Source: Streptomyces bathyalis
Lineage (GTDB): Bacteria; Actinomycetota; Actinomycetes; Streptomycetales; Streptomycetaceae
DNA length: 64,000 bases
Direction: 5' to 3'
NCBI RefSeq assembly: GCF_015910445.1
Contig: NZ_CP048882.1
Location: forward strand, 1,054,001-1,118,000
Part shown: one piece after another, positions 9,279-17,849 of the stretch
Layout of the letters: every line of letters starts with the position of its first letter
How positions within the stretch are numbered: position 1 is the stretch's first letter
Made by a program: the position numbers and the translations under genes
The notes under the pieces: model-generated
The model's database searches: none
Told to the model about the DNA's origin: nothing
What the model saw: only the letters and a program-made list of their open reading frames with translations

Positions 9279-11292
9279 GCGAGCCAAGGACCGGCCGTGG
9301 CTGATGCGCACGTACGCGGGTCACTCCACGGCCGAGGCGTCCAACGAGCTGTACCGGCGCAATCTCGCCAAGGGCCAGACCGGGCTCTCGGTCGCCTTCG
9401 ACCTGCCGACGCAGACCGGCTACGACCCCGACCACGTCCTCGCACGTGGCGAGGTCGGCCGCGTCGGCGTGCCCGTCTCCCATGTGGCGGACATGCGGCG
9501 GCTGTTCGAGGACATCCCCCTCGAGCAGATGAACACCTCGATGACGATCAACGCCACGGCCATGTGGCTGCTGGCGCTGTACCAGGTCGTCGCGGAGGAG
9601 CACGGCGCCGACATCTCCAAGCTCCAGGGGACGACGCAGAACGACATCGTCAAGGAGTACCTCTCGCGGGGCACGCACGTCTTCCCCCCGGGCCCCTCGC
9701 TGCGTCTGACGACGGACATGATCGCCTACACCGTCGGCAACATCCCCAAGTGGAACCCCATCAACATCTGCAGCTACCACCTCCAGGAGGCCGGTGCCAC
9801 GCCGGTCCAGGAGATCGCGTACGCGATGAGCACGGCGATCGCCGTACTCGACGCGGTGCGTGACTCGGGGCAGGTGCCGCAGGAGCGGATGGGCGACGTC
9901 GTGGCCCGGATCTCCTTCTTCGTCAACGCGGGCGTCCGCTTCGTCGAGGAGATGTGCAAGATGCGGGCCTTCACCCGCATCTGGGACCGCATCACCCGTG
10001 AGCGGTACGGCATCGAGAACGCGAAGCAGCGGCGCTTCCGCTACGGCGTGCAGGTCAACTCCCTGGGGCTGACGGAGGCCCAGCCGGAGAACAACATCCA
10101 GCGCATCGTGCTGGAGATGCTGGCTGTCACCCTCTCCAAGGACGCACGCGCCCGCGCCGTCCAACTGCCCGCCTGGAACGAGGCCTTGGGCCTGCCGCGG
10201 CCCTGGGACCAGCAGTGGTCCCTGCGGATCCAGCAGGTCCTGGCGGTGGAGAGCGACCTGCTCGAGTACGAGGACATCTTCGCCGGATCGCATGTCGTCG
10301 AGGCGAAGGTGAACGAACTCGTCGAGGCCTCCTTCGCGGAGATCGAGCACATCGAGAAGCTCGGCGGGGCCATGGCCGCCGTCGAATCGGGCTATCTGAA
10401 GTCGGAGTTGGTCGCCTCGCACGCCGAGCGCCGCGGCCGCATCGAGTCCGGCGAGGAGAAGATCGTCGGGGTCAACTGCTACGAGTCGACCGAGCCGAAC
10501 CCGCTCACCGCCGACCTGGAGACGGCCATCCACACCGTCGACCCGGCGACCGAGGCACAGGTCGCGGAGGCCGTCCGGCGCTGGCGAGCCACCCGCGACG
10601 AGTCGCCGGACGCCGCCGCGCCACGCGCCCTCCAGCGGCTCAAGGACGCCGCCGCGACCGACGCCAACCTCATGGAGGCGACGCTGGAGTGCGCCCGGGC
10701 GGGCGTGACCACCGGCGAGTGGGCCGGCGCCCTGCGCGAGGTGTTCGGGGAGTTCCGCGCACCCACCGGCGTCAGCAGCGCCCCCGTGGCGGTGCCCGCC
10801 GAGGAAGGCTCCACGCTCGCCGATGTACGCCGCCGCGTGAAGCTGACCGCCGGGGAACTCGGCGTCGGCAAGCTCCGGCTGCTCGTGGGCAAGCCCGGCC
10901 TGGACGGGCACAGCAACGGAGCCGAGCAGATCGCCGTACGGGCCCGCGACGCGGGCTTCGAGGTGATCTACCAGGGCATCCGGCTCACGCCCGAGCAGAT
11001 CTCCTCGGCCGCGGTCGCCGAGGACGTGCACTGCGTCGGCCTGTCCATCCTCTCCGGCTCGCACGCGGAGCTGGTGCCGGACGTGCTGGAGAGGCTGCGG
11101 CGTTCGGGCGCGGACGACGTCCCCGTCATCGTCGGCGGCATCATCCCCTCGGCCGACGCCACAGCGCTGCGCGAGGCCGGAGTCGCCGCCGTCTTCACCC
11201 CGAAGGACTTCGGCATCACCGAGATCATCGGCCGTATCGTCAACGAAATCCGCACAGCGAACAAGCTCGACCCCCTGGAGGTCCCCGCATGA
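9271..11292 (+). CDS. ecm: Ethylmalonyl-CoA mutase (B12-dependent)
   Basis: 673 residues from the ATG at 9271; an in-frame ATG at 9208 would add 21 low-complexity residues made from the repeat. It converts ethylmalonyl-CoA to methylsuccinyl-CoA with adenosylcobalamin. The N-terminal TIM-barrel domain shows SVAFDLPTQTGYDPDH and the substrate motif GTTQNDIVKEYLSRG. The C-terminal cobalamin domain carries the base-off signature DGHSNG with LSILSG and VGGIIP. Single-chain, about 670 residues, as in the MeaA/Ecm group and unlike two-subunit methylmalonyl-CoA mutases. The gene overlaps ccr by 8 bp and mcl by 4 bp. Confidence 0.95.
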   Translation: MPERAKDRPWLMRTYAGHSTAEASNELYRRNLAKGQTGLSVAFDLPTQTGYDPDHVLARGEVGRVGVPVSHVADMRRLFEDIPLEQMNTSMTINATAMWLLALYQVVAEEHGADISKLQGTTQNDIVKEYLSRGTHVFPPGPSLRLTTDMIAYTVGNIPKWNPINICSYHLQEAGATPVQEIAYAMSTAIAVLDAVRDSGQVPQERMGDVVARISFFVNAGVRFVEEMCKMRAFTRIWDRITRERYGIENAKQRRFRYGVQVNSLGLTEAQPENNIQRIVLEMLAVTLSKDARARAVQLPAWNEALGLPRPWDQQWSLRIQQVLAVESDLLEYEDIFAGSHVVEAKVNELVEASFAEIEHIEKLGGAMAAVESGYLKSELVASHAERRGRIESGEEKIVGVNCYESTEPNPLTADLETAIHTVDPATEAQVAEAVRRWRATRDESPDAAAPRALQRLKDAAATDANLMEATLECARAGVTTGEWAGALREVFGEFRAPTGVSSAPVAVPAEEGSTLADVRRRVKLTAGELGVGKLRLLVGKPGLDGHSNGAEQIAVRARDAGFEVIYQGIRLTPEQISSAAVAEDVHCVGLSILSGSHAELVPDVLERLRRSGADDVPVIVGGIIPSADATALREAGVAAVFTPKDFGITEIIGRIVNEIRTANKLDPLEVPA

Positions 11293-12272
11293 CAGCCCCG
11301 TCGGACACCGGCCAGGCATCCCGCACGCTGCGCCCCCGGCGCTCCTGCATGGCCGTGCCCGGAAGCAACCCCCGCTTCCTCGAGAAGGCGCAGGGCCTCC
11401 CCGCCGACCAGGTCTTCCTCGACCTGGAGGACGCCTGTGCGCCGCTGGCCAAGCCGGACGCCCGGCACACCATCGTGAAATTCCTCAACGAGGGTGACTG
11501 GACCGGCAAGACGCGCGTCGTCCGCGTCAACGACTGGACGACGCACTGGACCTACCGCGACGTGATCACCGTCGTCGAGGGCGCCGGGCAGAACCTCGAC
11601 TGCATCATGCTGCCGAAGGTCCAGGACGCCCAGCAGGTCCAGGCCCTGGACATGCTCCTGACGCAGATCGAGACGACGATGGGCTTCGAGGTTGGCCGCA
11701 TCGGCATCGAGGCGCAGATCGAGAACGCCAAGGGCCTGGTGAACGTCGACGAGATCGCCGCGTCGTCGCCCCGCATGGAGACGATCGTCTTCGGGCCGGC
11801 CGACTTCATGGCGTCCATCAACATGAAGTCCCTCGTCGTCGGCGAGCAGCCGCCCGGCTACCCGTCCGACGCCTACCACTACATCCTGATGCGGATCCTG
11901 ATGGCCGCCCGCATGCACGACCTCCAGGCGATAGACGGCCCGTACCTGCAGATCAAGGACGTCGACGGCTTCCGCGAGGTGGCACAGCGTGCCGCAGCGC
12001 TCGGCTACGACGGCAAGTGGGTGCTGCACCCCGGGCAGGTCGAGGCCGCGAACGAGATCTTCTCCCCCTCCCAGGACGACTACGACCACGCGGAGATGAT
12101 CCTCGACGCCTACGAGTACTTCACGTCCGAGAAGGGCGGCAAGAAGGGTTCGGCGATGCTCGGCGACGAGATGATCGACGAGGCGAGCCGCAAGATGGCC
12201 CTGGTCATCGCGGGCAAGGGCCGCGCCGCCGGGATGTCCCGCACGACGTCCTTCGAAGCACCGGAGGCCTGA
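11289..12272 (+). CDS. mcl: L-malyl-CoA / beta-methylmalyl-CoA lyase
   Basis: 327 residues of the HpcH/HpaI and citrate-lyase beta family. In this pathway the enzyme cleaves beta-methylmalyl-CoA into glyoxylate and propionyl-CoA. Seen motifs: RSCMAVPGSNPRFLEKA, DLEDACAPLAK with acidic Mg-binding residues, IEAQIENAKGL and VFGPADFMAS. The start overlaps the ecm stop (ATGA), so translation is probably coupled. Its position between the mutase and the dehydratase fits the pathway. Confidence 0.93.
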   Translation: MTAPSDTGQASRTLRPRRSCMAVPGSNPRFLEKAQGLPADQVFLDLEDACAPLAKPDARHTIVKFLNEGDWTGKTRVVRVNDWTTHWTYRDVITVVEGAGQNLDCIMLPKVQDAQQVQALDMLLTQIETTMGFEVGRIGIEAQIENAKGLVNVDEIAASSPRMETIVFGPADFMASINMKSLVVGEQPPGYPSDAYHYILMRILMAARMHDLQAIDGPYLQIKDVDGFREVAQRAAALGYDGKWVLHPGQVEAANEIFSPSQDDYDHAEMILDAYEYFTSEKGGKKGSAMLGDEMIDEASRKMALVIAGKGRAAGMSRTTSFEAPEA

Positions 12273-12277
12273 TCAGG

Positions 12278-12817
12278 ATGCAGTTCGGCCGCACATACGA
12301 AGAGTTCACCGTCGGGGACGTCTACAAGCACTGGCCCGGCAAGACGGTGACCGAGTACGACGACCACCTGTTCTGTCTGCTCACGATGAACCACCACCCG
12401 CTCCACATGGACAGCAACTACGCGGAGCAGACGACCGACTTCGGCAAGAACGTGGTGGTGGGCAACTACGTCTACTCGCTGCTGCTGGGCATGTCCGTAC
12501 CGGACGTGTCGGGGAAGGCCATCGCCAACCTGGAGATCGAGTCGCTCAAGCACGTTGCGCCGACCTTCCACGGCGACACGATCTACGGCGAGACCACGGT
12601 CCTCGACAAGATCCCGTCGAAGTCCAAGAGCGACCGCGGGATCGTGCACGTCGAGACCAAGGGCTACAACCAGGACGGCACGCTCGTCTGCGTCTTCCGC
12701 CGCAAGGTGATGGTGCCCACGGAGGCCTACATCAAGGAGCGCGGAGGCGAGCAGCCGGGCCGCCCCGAGCTGCGCGAGTCCGCCCCCGGCAAGGGCGCGG
12801 CAAAGGGAGGGAAGTGA
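12278..12817 (+). CDS. mch: Mesaconyl-CoA hydratase (MaoC-like)
   Basis: 179 residues of the MaoC/hotdog hydratase family. The catalytic region LTMNHHPLHMDSNYAEQTTDFG has the conserved N/H-containing hydratase motif. In the ethylmalonyl-CoA pathway it hydrates mesaconyl-CoA to beta-methylmalyl-CoA. The classical enzyme from alphaproteobacteria is about twice as long, while single-hotdog forms next to ccr-ecm-mcl are usual in streptomycetes. It begins 5 bp after mcl and is followed after 1 bp by the dehydrogenase. The role comes mainly from context. Confidence 0.88.
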   Translation: MQFGRTYEEFTVGDVYKHWPGKTVTEYDDHLFCLLTMNHHPLHMDSNYAEQTTDFGKNVVVGNYVYSLLLGMSVPDVSGKAIANLEIESLKHVAPTFHGDTIYGETTVLDKIPSKSKSDRGIVHVETKGYNQDGTLVCVFRRKVMVPTEAYIKERGGEQPGRPELRESAPGKGAAKGGK

Positions 12818-12818
12818 G

Positions 12819-14033
12819 ATGGGGCGCCTCGCACAGACGGAAGGTCTCACGGAGATCCAGCAGGAGATCCTCTCCACCGTCCGCAGCTTTGTCGACAAGG
12901 AGATTCTCCCGGTCGCGACGGAGCTCGAGCACCGCGACGAGTACCCGACCGAGATCGTCGAAGGCCTCAAGGAACTCGGCCTGTTCGGCCTGATGATCCC
13001 CGAGGAGTACGGCGGCCTCGGCGAGTCCCTCCTCACGTACGCCCTGTGCGTGGAGGAGATCGCCCGCGGCTGGATGAGCGTCTCGGGCATCATCAACACC
13101 CACTTCATCGTGGCGTACATGCTCAAGCAGCACGGCACCCAGGAGCAGAAGGACCATTTCCTGCCGAAGATGGCCACGGGCGAGGTGCGCGGCGCCTTCT
13201 CCATGTCGGAGCCGGGCCTGGGCTCGGACGTCTCCGCCATCTCCTCCAAGGGCGTCCGCGAGGGCGGTGACGACGGAGACTTCGTCCTCAACGGCCAGAA
13301 GATGTGGCTGACGAACGGCGGTTCCTCGACGCTGGTCGCGGTGCTCTGCCGCACGGACGAGGGACACCCCGAGGGGACGGCACCGCACAAGTCGATGACG
13401 ACGTTCCTGGTGGAGAAGGAGCCGGGCTTCGGCGAGGTGCGGCCCGGGCTCACCATCCCCGGCAAGATCGACAAGATGGGCTACAAGGGCGTCGACACGA
13501 CGGAGCTCATCATGCAGGACCTGCGGGTACCTGCGAACCGGGTACTCGGCGGGGAGACCGGCCGCGGCTTCTACCAGATGATGGACGGGGTCGAAGTCGG
13601 CCGCGTCAATGTCGCCGCGCGTGGTTGCGGTGTCGCCCAGCGCGCCTTCGAGCTGGGCATCGACTACGCACAGCAACGGCACACTTTCGGAAAGCCGATC
13701 GCGCAGCATCAGGCGATCCAGTTCAAGCTGGCCGAAATGGGGACGAAGGTGGAGGCCGCACACGCGCTGATGGTGGGCGCGGCCCGCAAGAAAGACGCCG
13801 GTCAGCGCAACGACCTCGAGGCGGGAATGGCCAAATACCTCGCCTCCGAGTACTGCAAGGAGGTCGTGGAGGACGCGTTTCGCATCCACGGCGGGTACGG
13901 TTTCTCCAAGGAGTACGAGATCGAGCGCCTCTACCGCGAGGCGCCGATGCTCTTGATCGGTGAAGGAACCGCCGAGATCCAGAAAATGATCGTAGGCCGC
14001 CGCCTGTTGGAGGAGTACCGCTTCCAGGGGTGA
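12819..14033 (+). CDS. mcd: (2S)-methylsuccinyl-CoA dehydrogenase (acyl-CoA dehydrogenase family)
   Basis: 404 residues with the full acyl-CoA dehydrogenase layout: an N-terminal helical domain, a beta domain with MSEPGLGSDVSA and MWLTNGG (FAD contacts), and a C-terminal helical domain. The expected catalytic glutamate is in LIGEGTAEIQK. In this operon it should oxidise methylsuccinyl-CoA to mesaconyl-CoA, passing electrons to ETF. The ATG at 12819 lies 1 bp after mch with GGGAGGGA ahead. It is the last gene of the pathway operon. Confidence 0.92.
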   Translation: MGRLAQTEGLTEIQQEILSTVRSFVDKEILPVATELEHRDEYPTEIVEGLKELGLFGLMIPEEYGGLGESLLTYALCVEEIARGWMSVSGIINTHFIVAYMLKQHGTQEQKDHFLPKMATGEVRGAFSMSEPGLGSDVSAISSKGVREGGDDGDFVLNGQKMWLTNGGSSTLVAVLCRTDEGHPEGTAPHKSMTTFLVEKEPGFGEVRPGLTIPGKIDKMGYKGVDTTELIMQDLRVPANRVLGGETGRGFYQMMDGVEVGRVNVAARGCGVAQRAFELGIDYAQQRHTFGKPIAQHQAIQFKLAEMGTKVEAAHALMVGAARKKDAGQRNDLEAGMAKYLASEYCKEVVEDAFRIHGGYGFSKEYEIERLYREAPMLLIGEGTAEIQKMIVGRRLLEEYRFQG

Positions 14034-14072
14034 TGTCCCTAATCGGGGTGTTTTCCTGCCAGCCGGGACGAC

Positions 14073-14087
14073 ATCCCGAACCGGGAT
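14073..14087. promoter_or_regulatory. Inverted repeat in the mcd-psd gap
   Basis: ATCCCG-AAC-CGGGAT is a perfect 6-bp inverted repeat with a 3-nt centre. Half of it (ACATCCCGAA) recurs at 14140-14149. The 169-bp gap is relatively AT-rich and likely holds the psd promoter. It could be an operator or a weak terminator; the sequence does not decide. Confidence 0.35.
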
Positions 14088-14202
14088 TACGGGTACGGAC
14101 TGTCGTAGTGGCTTGGCCAGTTGCCATCCGTAACCGATAACATCCCGAAAAGCCGCCGTCCCCCAATCGTTGCCGCGGCTCCCTCCGCTACGAAGGTCAT
14201 AC

Positions 14203-14850
14203 ATGCCCCACAGCCCATCCTCCGCACCACGCGGACGAGTCCGCATCGCGCGCGGAGCGTCGCCGTGGCTTCTGCCGACCGTGGCCACCGCGGCCGTCGG
14301 CCTCCTCCGGGCCCGCCGCTCGAAGAAGGCGGCCGCGCTCGCCGTACCGGCGACAGCTCTCGCCGCGGGCATGCTCTGGTTCTTCCGCGACCCCGAGCGT
14401 GAGATCGCCCAGGGCCGCGTCATCTCTCCGGCCGACGGAGTGGTGCAGAGCATCATGCCGTGGCACGACGGACGTACGCGCGTCGCGATCTTCATGAGCC
14501 CGCTGAACGTCCACGTGAACCGCGCTCCGCTCGCGGGCACCGTGTCCTCCGTGGAGCACATCCCCGGCGGCTACGTCCCCGCGTTCAACAAGGAGAGCGA
14601 GAACAACGAGCGGGTCGTCTGGCACTTCGACACCGAGATCGGCGATGTGGAGATGATCCAGATCGCCGGCGCGGTGGCGCGCCGGATCGTCCCGTACGTG
14701 CCGCAGGGCTGCAAGGTCGAGCAAGGTGACCGCGTGGGGCTGATCCGCTTCGGCTCCCGCGTCGACGTCTACCTCCCCGACGGGGTCGAGGCCGGAGTCG
14801 AGGTCGGGCAGGCCACCACAGCGGGGGTGACTCGCCTTGACCGTGATTGA
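14203..14850 (+). CDS. psd: Phosphatidylserine decarboxylase
   Basis: 215 residues, the short bacterial/archaeal form. The proenzyme cleaves itself at the G184-S185 bond in IRFGSRVDVYLP, turning the serine into the pyruvoyl group that decarboxylates phosphatidylserine to phosphatidylethanolamine. Other family marks are WFFRDPEREI, VISPADGVV and MSPLNVHVNRAP. One or two hydrophobic stretches near residues 22-60 would hold it at the membrane. It overlaps the next gene, pssA, by 14 bp, so substrate-forming and substrate-using enzymes are made together. Confidence 0.95.
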   Translation: MPHSPSSAPRGRVRIARGASPWLLPTVATAAVGLLRARRSKKAAALAVPATALAAGMLWFFRDPEREIAQGRVISPADGVVQSIMPWHDGRTRVAIFMSPLNVHVNRAPLAGTVSSVEHIPGGYVPAFNKESENNERVVWHFDTEIGDVEMIQIAGAVARRIVPYVPQGCKVEQGDRVGLIRFGSRVDVYLPDGVEAGVEVGQATTAGVTRLDRD

Positions 14851-15691
14851 TCCCGATACGCAGGCTGCCGCCTGGGTCGCAGAGGCCGAGGCGGACGATG
14901 ACGACGAGATGCCGCTGTCCACGCGGCTGTCGATAGCCGACACCCTGACGCTGGGCAACGCCACGTGCGGCTTCATGGCGGTGTACTTCACCACCACCGG
15001 CGTCCTCATCCCGCATCTGACGGGCAGCGAGGACGGCGGCATGGCCCGGCACAGTGCCGCGACCGCCGTGATGCTGATGCTGCTGGCGTCGGTCTTCGAC
15101 CTCTTCGACGGACTGGTGGCCCGGAAGCTGCGCAGCTCGGCCATGGGCGCGGAGCTGGACAACCTCTCCGACCTCATCAGCTTCGGCCTCGCGCCCGCCT
15201 TCTTCGTGGCCACGTGGGGCATGGTCGCCAACGACGCCAATCAGCATGTGTCGGTGGTCGCCGCCGTCGTGGTGCTTCTGGCGGTGGTGCTGCGGCTTGC
15301 GAGGTTCTCGTGCGTGCCCATGCGTGACGGCATGTTCCAGGGCATGCCCGGGCCGTTCGGAGCGCTGACGGTCGTCTCGATCGTGCTGCTGGAGCTGCCG
15401 TTCGTGCCGACTCTGCTGGCCATCATGGGCGTCGCGTGGCTGATGGTGAGCCGCGTCGAGTACCCGAAGCCGACGGGACGGCTGGCCGTGGCGATGCTCG
15501 GCTGGATCATCGCGAGCATGGGGCTGCTGGCGGCCTGGGCGTTCGACGCCCCGGGCGGCGAGCTGCTGCTGCAGACCGGCTGCGCGCTGCAGGTCGTGCT
15601 CGGCGCCGTCATCCCGCTCTTCGCGACGGCCCGCCGCGTGCACACCTTCCGCGACAACCGCCGCGAAGCGAGAACCGCCGCACAGGGCTAG
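14837..15691 (+). CDS. pssA: CDP-diacylglycerol-serine O-phosphatidyltransferase
   Basis: 284 residues from the TTG at 14837, chosen because GGGGG lies about 9 bp upstream; a GTG at 14843 is the alternative. The protein joins serine to CDP-diacylglycerol to make phosphatidylserine. The CDP-alcohol phosphotransferase signature D-G-x2-A-R-x8-G-x3-D-x3-D is seen in FDGLVARKLRSSAMGAELDNLSD. Several membrane helices follow, plus a short basic C-terminus. It forms a two-gene operon with psd, ending at the hairpin at 15741. Confidence 0.95.
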   Translation: MTVIDPDTQAAAWVAEAEADDDDEMPLSTRLSIADTLTLGNATCGFMAVYFTTTGVLIPHLTGSEDGGMARHSAATAVMLMLLASVFDLFDGLVARKLRSSAMGAELDNLSDLISFGLAPAFFVATWGMVANDANQHVSVVAAVVVLLAVVLRLARFSCVPMRDGMFQGMPGPFGALTVVSIVLLELPFVPTLLAIMGVAWLMVSRVEYPKPTGRLAVAMLGWIIASMGLLAAWAFDAPGGELLLQTGCALQVVLGAVIPLFATARRVHTFRDNRREARTAAQG

Positions 15692-15740
15692 CGAGCCCAC
15701 GTAGGCGGCACGGCAGCGCGGCCCAGGGGACGGAACGATG

Positions 15741-15770
15741 CTGGGGCCCGGGTTTCGACCCGGGCCCCAG
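15741..15770 (+). terminator. Strong hairpin terminator after psd-pssA
   Basis: A perfect 12-bp stem (CTGGGGCCCGGG / CCCGGGCCCCAG) with the 6-nt loop TTTCGA, starting 50 bp after pssA. The downstream strand is only mildly T-rich (TGCTGTCTGTTCG). The remaining gap to 16154 shows no supported gene; a 119-codon minus-strand ORF there has no recognisable features. Confidence 0.85.
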
Positions 15771-16154
15771 TGCTGTCTGTTCGCGGTCTGCAGGGGCTCG
15801 CTCACCCGTGCCGTACAGTCGGCAGCGAGAGTTCCTCGCACGCCTGCTCCCACGCAGGCGCCGCTCTCGACGAATGACGACGCCGGCCGCCGACGGCCGG
15901 GGACAGGTCCGCGCATTGTTCGTGATGACCGATCACCCCCGGGGCGGACGCAGCTTCCCCGAAAAAGCCGATGGACACGGCAACACCCCGTCCATCGCCG
16001 GGAGCCATCCGCTCCGGCTGTGACGGCCGGCTTCTGATCACTCCGAGGCGGACGCGTCGCCGCCCCACCTCGGTCGGGCGCGGGGCCGTTGACGAAGCGT
16101 CGCCTCGACGCCCAGGGCGCGAAAGAGCGGCTCCCACGACGAACAGGAACGCTG

Positions 16155-16412
16155 ATGGCACACGAGCACTCCCTTCCTGGGCCGGGCCTCGCCGAGGTCC
16201 GCATCACGGCGGCCTCCCCCGAGGTCGCCCGGCAGGTGGCGCAGACGCTGCGCGCACGGTTCGCGAGCACGGAACAGCGCAGCTACCCCGCCGGCGACAC
16301 CGGAACAGGCACCCGTCTCTACCTCACAGTGGATGCCGAGGCACTGCCCCAGGGGCCGTCACTGCAGCCGCCCGGACACGTGGTGCCAGGAACCAGGCAG
16401 GGATGGACGTAG
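16155..16412 (+). CDS. Small conserved hypothetical protein
   Basis: 85 residues. ATG at 16155 with AGGA at proper distance. The sequence AEVRITAASPEVARQVAQTL followed by SYPAGDTGTGTRLYLTVD reads as a small alpha-beta fold of a kind often found in streptomycetes beside DUF5994 genes. It overlaps the next gene by 10 bp, so the two are probably co-translated. No signal peptide, membrane segment or catalytic motif is seen, and the function is unknown. Confidence 0.65.
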   Translation: MAHEHSLPGPGLAEVRITAASPEVARQVAQTLRARFASTEQRSYPAGDTGTGTRLYLTVDAEALPQGPSLQPPGHVVPGTRQGWT

Positions 16413-16798
16413 CCGGGAGCTTCGCGGATCCGCACCGGCCAGACGGCCTCCCGGTCCGCCTCGCTCTGTTGCCTGCGCGCACGGAACCACTGTGGTGTGA
16501 CGGCACTTGGTGGCCCCGCTCACACGACCTCGGCCGGGAGCTTCCCACTCTCATCACCGCGCTGGAAGAACGCTGGCCGGGCATCACCCGAGTCACGGTC
16601 AGCCGTGCGATGTGGCGAATCCGCCCCGAGAGCCTGGCACTTGACGAGAACCGCAGCGTACGAATCGACCGGTGCGATGTCACTCCGGATCCGCACACGA
16701 TACGTCTGCGCTCCGACGAGAGCCGCTGCGACCTGCTGGTGACACCCCCGGGCGCGGAGTGGGCGGGCCGGAATACGAGGCCGTGGCAGGCCCGTTGA
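16403..16798 (+). CDS. DUF5994-family protein (short, divergent copy)
   Basis: 131 residues. The core LWCDGTWWPRSHDLGREL and ITRVTVSRAMWR matches the DUF5994 pattern of the neighbouring 191-residue paralogue (LLDGAWWPHSRNLLREL, VTRISVNPTHW). The C-terminal part is shorter and lacks the segment corresponding to AARLMAAATHTG. It begins inside the preceding small gene. DUF5994 has no assigned function that I know of. It may be an eroding duplicate or a partner of the second copy. Confidence 0.7.
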   Translation: MDVAGSFADPHRPDGLPVRLALLPARTEPLWCDGTWWPRSHDLGRELPTLITALEERWPGITRVTVSRAMWRIRPESLALDENRSVRIDRCDVTPDPHTIRLRSDESRCDLLVTPPGAEWAGRNTRPWQAR

Positions 16799-16920
16799 GC
16801 CTCGCGGCGGAGTAGGCTGGCGACATCGAGGGCTTTCCGTGCACCGCTAGCTCATACGGGTGCCGTTCTTGGTGATGGAAGACACCGGGCTGTTTCACCG
16901 GCCCGAGTCAGGTACGCGTC

Positions 16921-17496
16921 ATGCACGTGACCCCGGACCGCACTCAGCTGATCCACGAGCCGTATTCCGCACCGCCGCTCCGCCTCGCCCTCAAGCCGCA
17001 GGACGCCCCTGCGGGCCTGCTGGACGGAGCCTGGTGGCCGCACTCCCGTAATCTCCTGCGTGAACTCCCCGTTCTCACGGACGTGTTGGACCGCCTGTGG
17101 GGACGCGTCACGCGGATCTCCGTGAACCCCACGCACTGGCCGGTCGTCCCGCGCAAGGTGCCGGTCACCGGCCATCTGGTCAAGGTCGGGTGGTTCAGGG
17201 CGGAGCAGGACCCGCACAAGGTCGTGCTGCTGTCCTACCGCGTCGGCCGCATGGACCTGCTGGTGATACCGCCTGCGACGAGCGTGGCGACCGCCGCCCG
17301 TCTGATGGCCGCCGCGACTCACACCGGCCTCCGCCTCACCGCGAGTGAACTCGTCGCAGCAGACGACGTGGTTCAAGCCCTCACGGAGGGACAGCGCACG
17401 CAGGAGGAGGCGTGGGAATCCGAGGGCGGCTCCGCTCCCGTGACCGCGTCCGCTCCACGCGTTCCGTCCGTGCGGGCCCGCTCGGGCGGGATGTGA
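16921..17496 (+). CDS. DUF5994-family protein
   Basis: 191 residues with the full DUF5994 pattern: GAWWPHSRNLLRELPVLTDVLD, then RVTRISVNPTHWPVVPRKVP, HLVKVGWFRAEQDPHKVVLLSY and a closing helix AARLMAAATHTGLRL. The last 50 residues are low-complexity and probably disordered. No membrane or export signal is visible. It follows the shorter paralogue by 122 bp and is followed after 5 bp by a small membrane-protein gene. The function is not known. Confidence 0.8.
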   Translation: MHVTPDRTQLIHEPYSAPPLRLALKPQDAPAGLLDGAWWPHSRNLLRELPVLTDVLDRLWGRVTRISVNPTHWPVVPRKVPVTGHLVKVGWFRAEQDPHKVVLLSYRVGRMDLLVIPPATSVATAARLMAAATHTGLRLTASELVAADDVVQALTEGQRTQEEAWESEGGSAPVTASAPRVPSVRARSGGM

Positions 17497-17501
17497 CGGT
17501 G

Positions 17502-17762
17502 ATGGACACGCTCGTCACCGTCGGCGTCGTCCTGGCGATCAGCATCCTGGGCTCACTCGTCATCCGCCGGCTCCACCAAAGACAGGCGCTCCGGCTCGCG
17601 AGCATGCACCACGGACGTTTCCGGCCCGGTGAGGAGGACCGCGGAAGGCGCGGCCGAGGCCACCGGCCGGTCCCGTCCCTGCGCGGACGTGTTCGCCGCG
17701 ACCACCGTGACGGCCGTCGTGGGCGCCACCTCTCGCGGCGACGCGGCAACGGCCGCCAATGA
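17502..17762 (+). CDS. Small single-pass membrane protein
   Basis: 86 residues from the ATG at 17502, 5 bp after the DUF5994 gene. The N-terminus MDTLVTVGVVLAISILGSLV is one membrane helix; the rest is an Arg/Gly-rich, strongly basic and probably disordered tail facing the cytoplasm by the positive-inside rule. No domain is recognised. The tail could be a GC-rich reading artefact beyond a shorter true product, so confidence is moderate. Confidence 0.5.
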   Translation: MDTLVTVGVVLAISILGSLVIRRLHQRQALRLASMHHGRFRPGEEDRGRRGRGHRPVPSLRGRVRRDHRDGRRGRHLSRRRGNGRQ

Positions 17763-17849
17763 CCGAGGCTTCCATCCGCGTCCGGCGGCAGTCCGCTGCC
17801 GCAGGACGCGAACGGGACCTCATGGCCCTTCCCCTCCGAGGAGCGTTCG

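Noticed and set aside
9193..11319. 708-codon minus-strand ORF opposite ecm
   Set aside because: Fully antisense to the mutase, whose B12 and substrate motifs are intact; its own translation has no motif.
15802..16161. 119-codon minus-strand ORF in the gap after pssA
   Set aside because: No ribosome site, low-complexity Arg/Ala/Ser sequence and no recognisable pattern.
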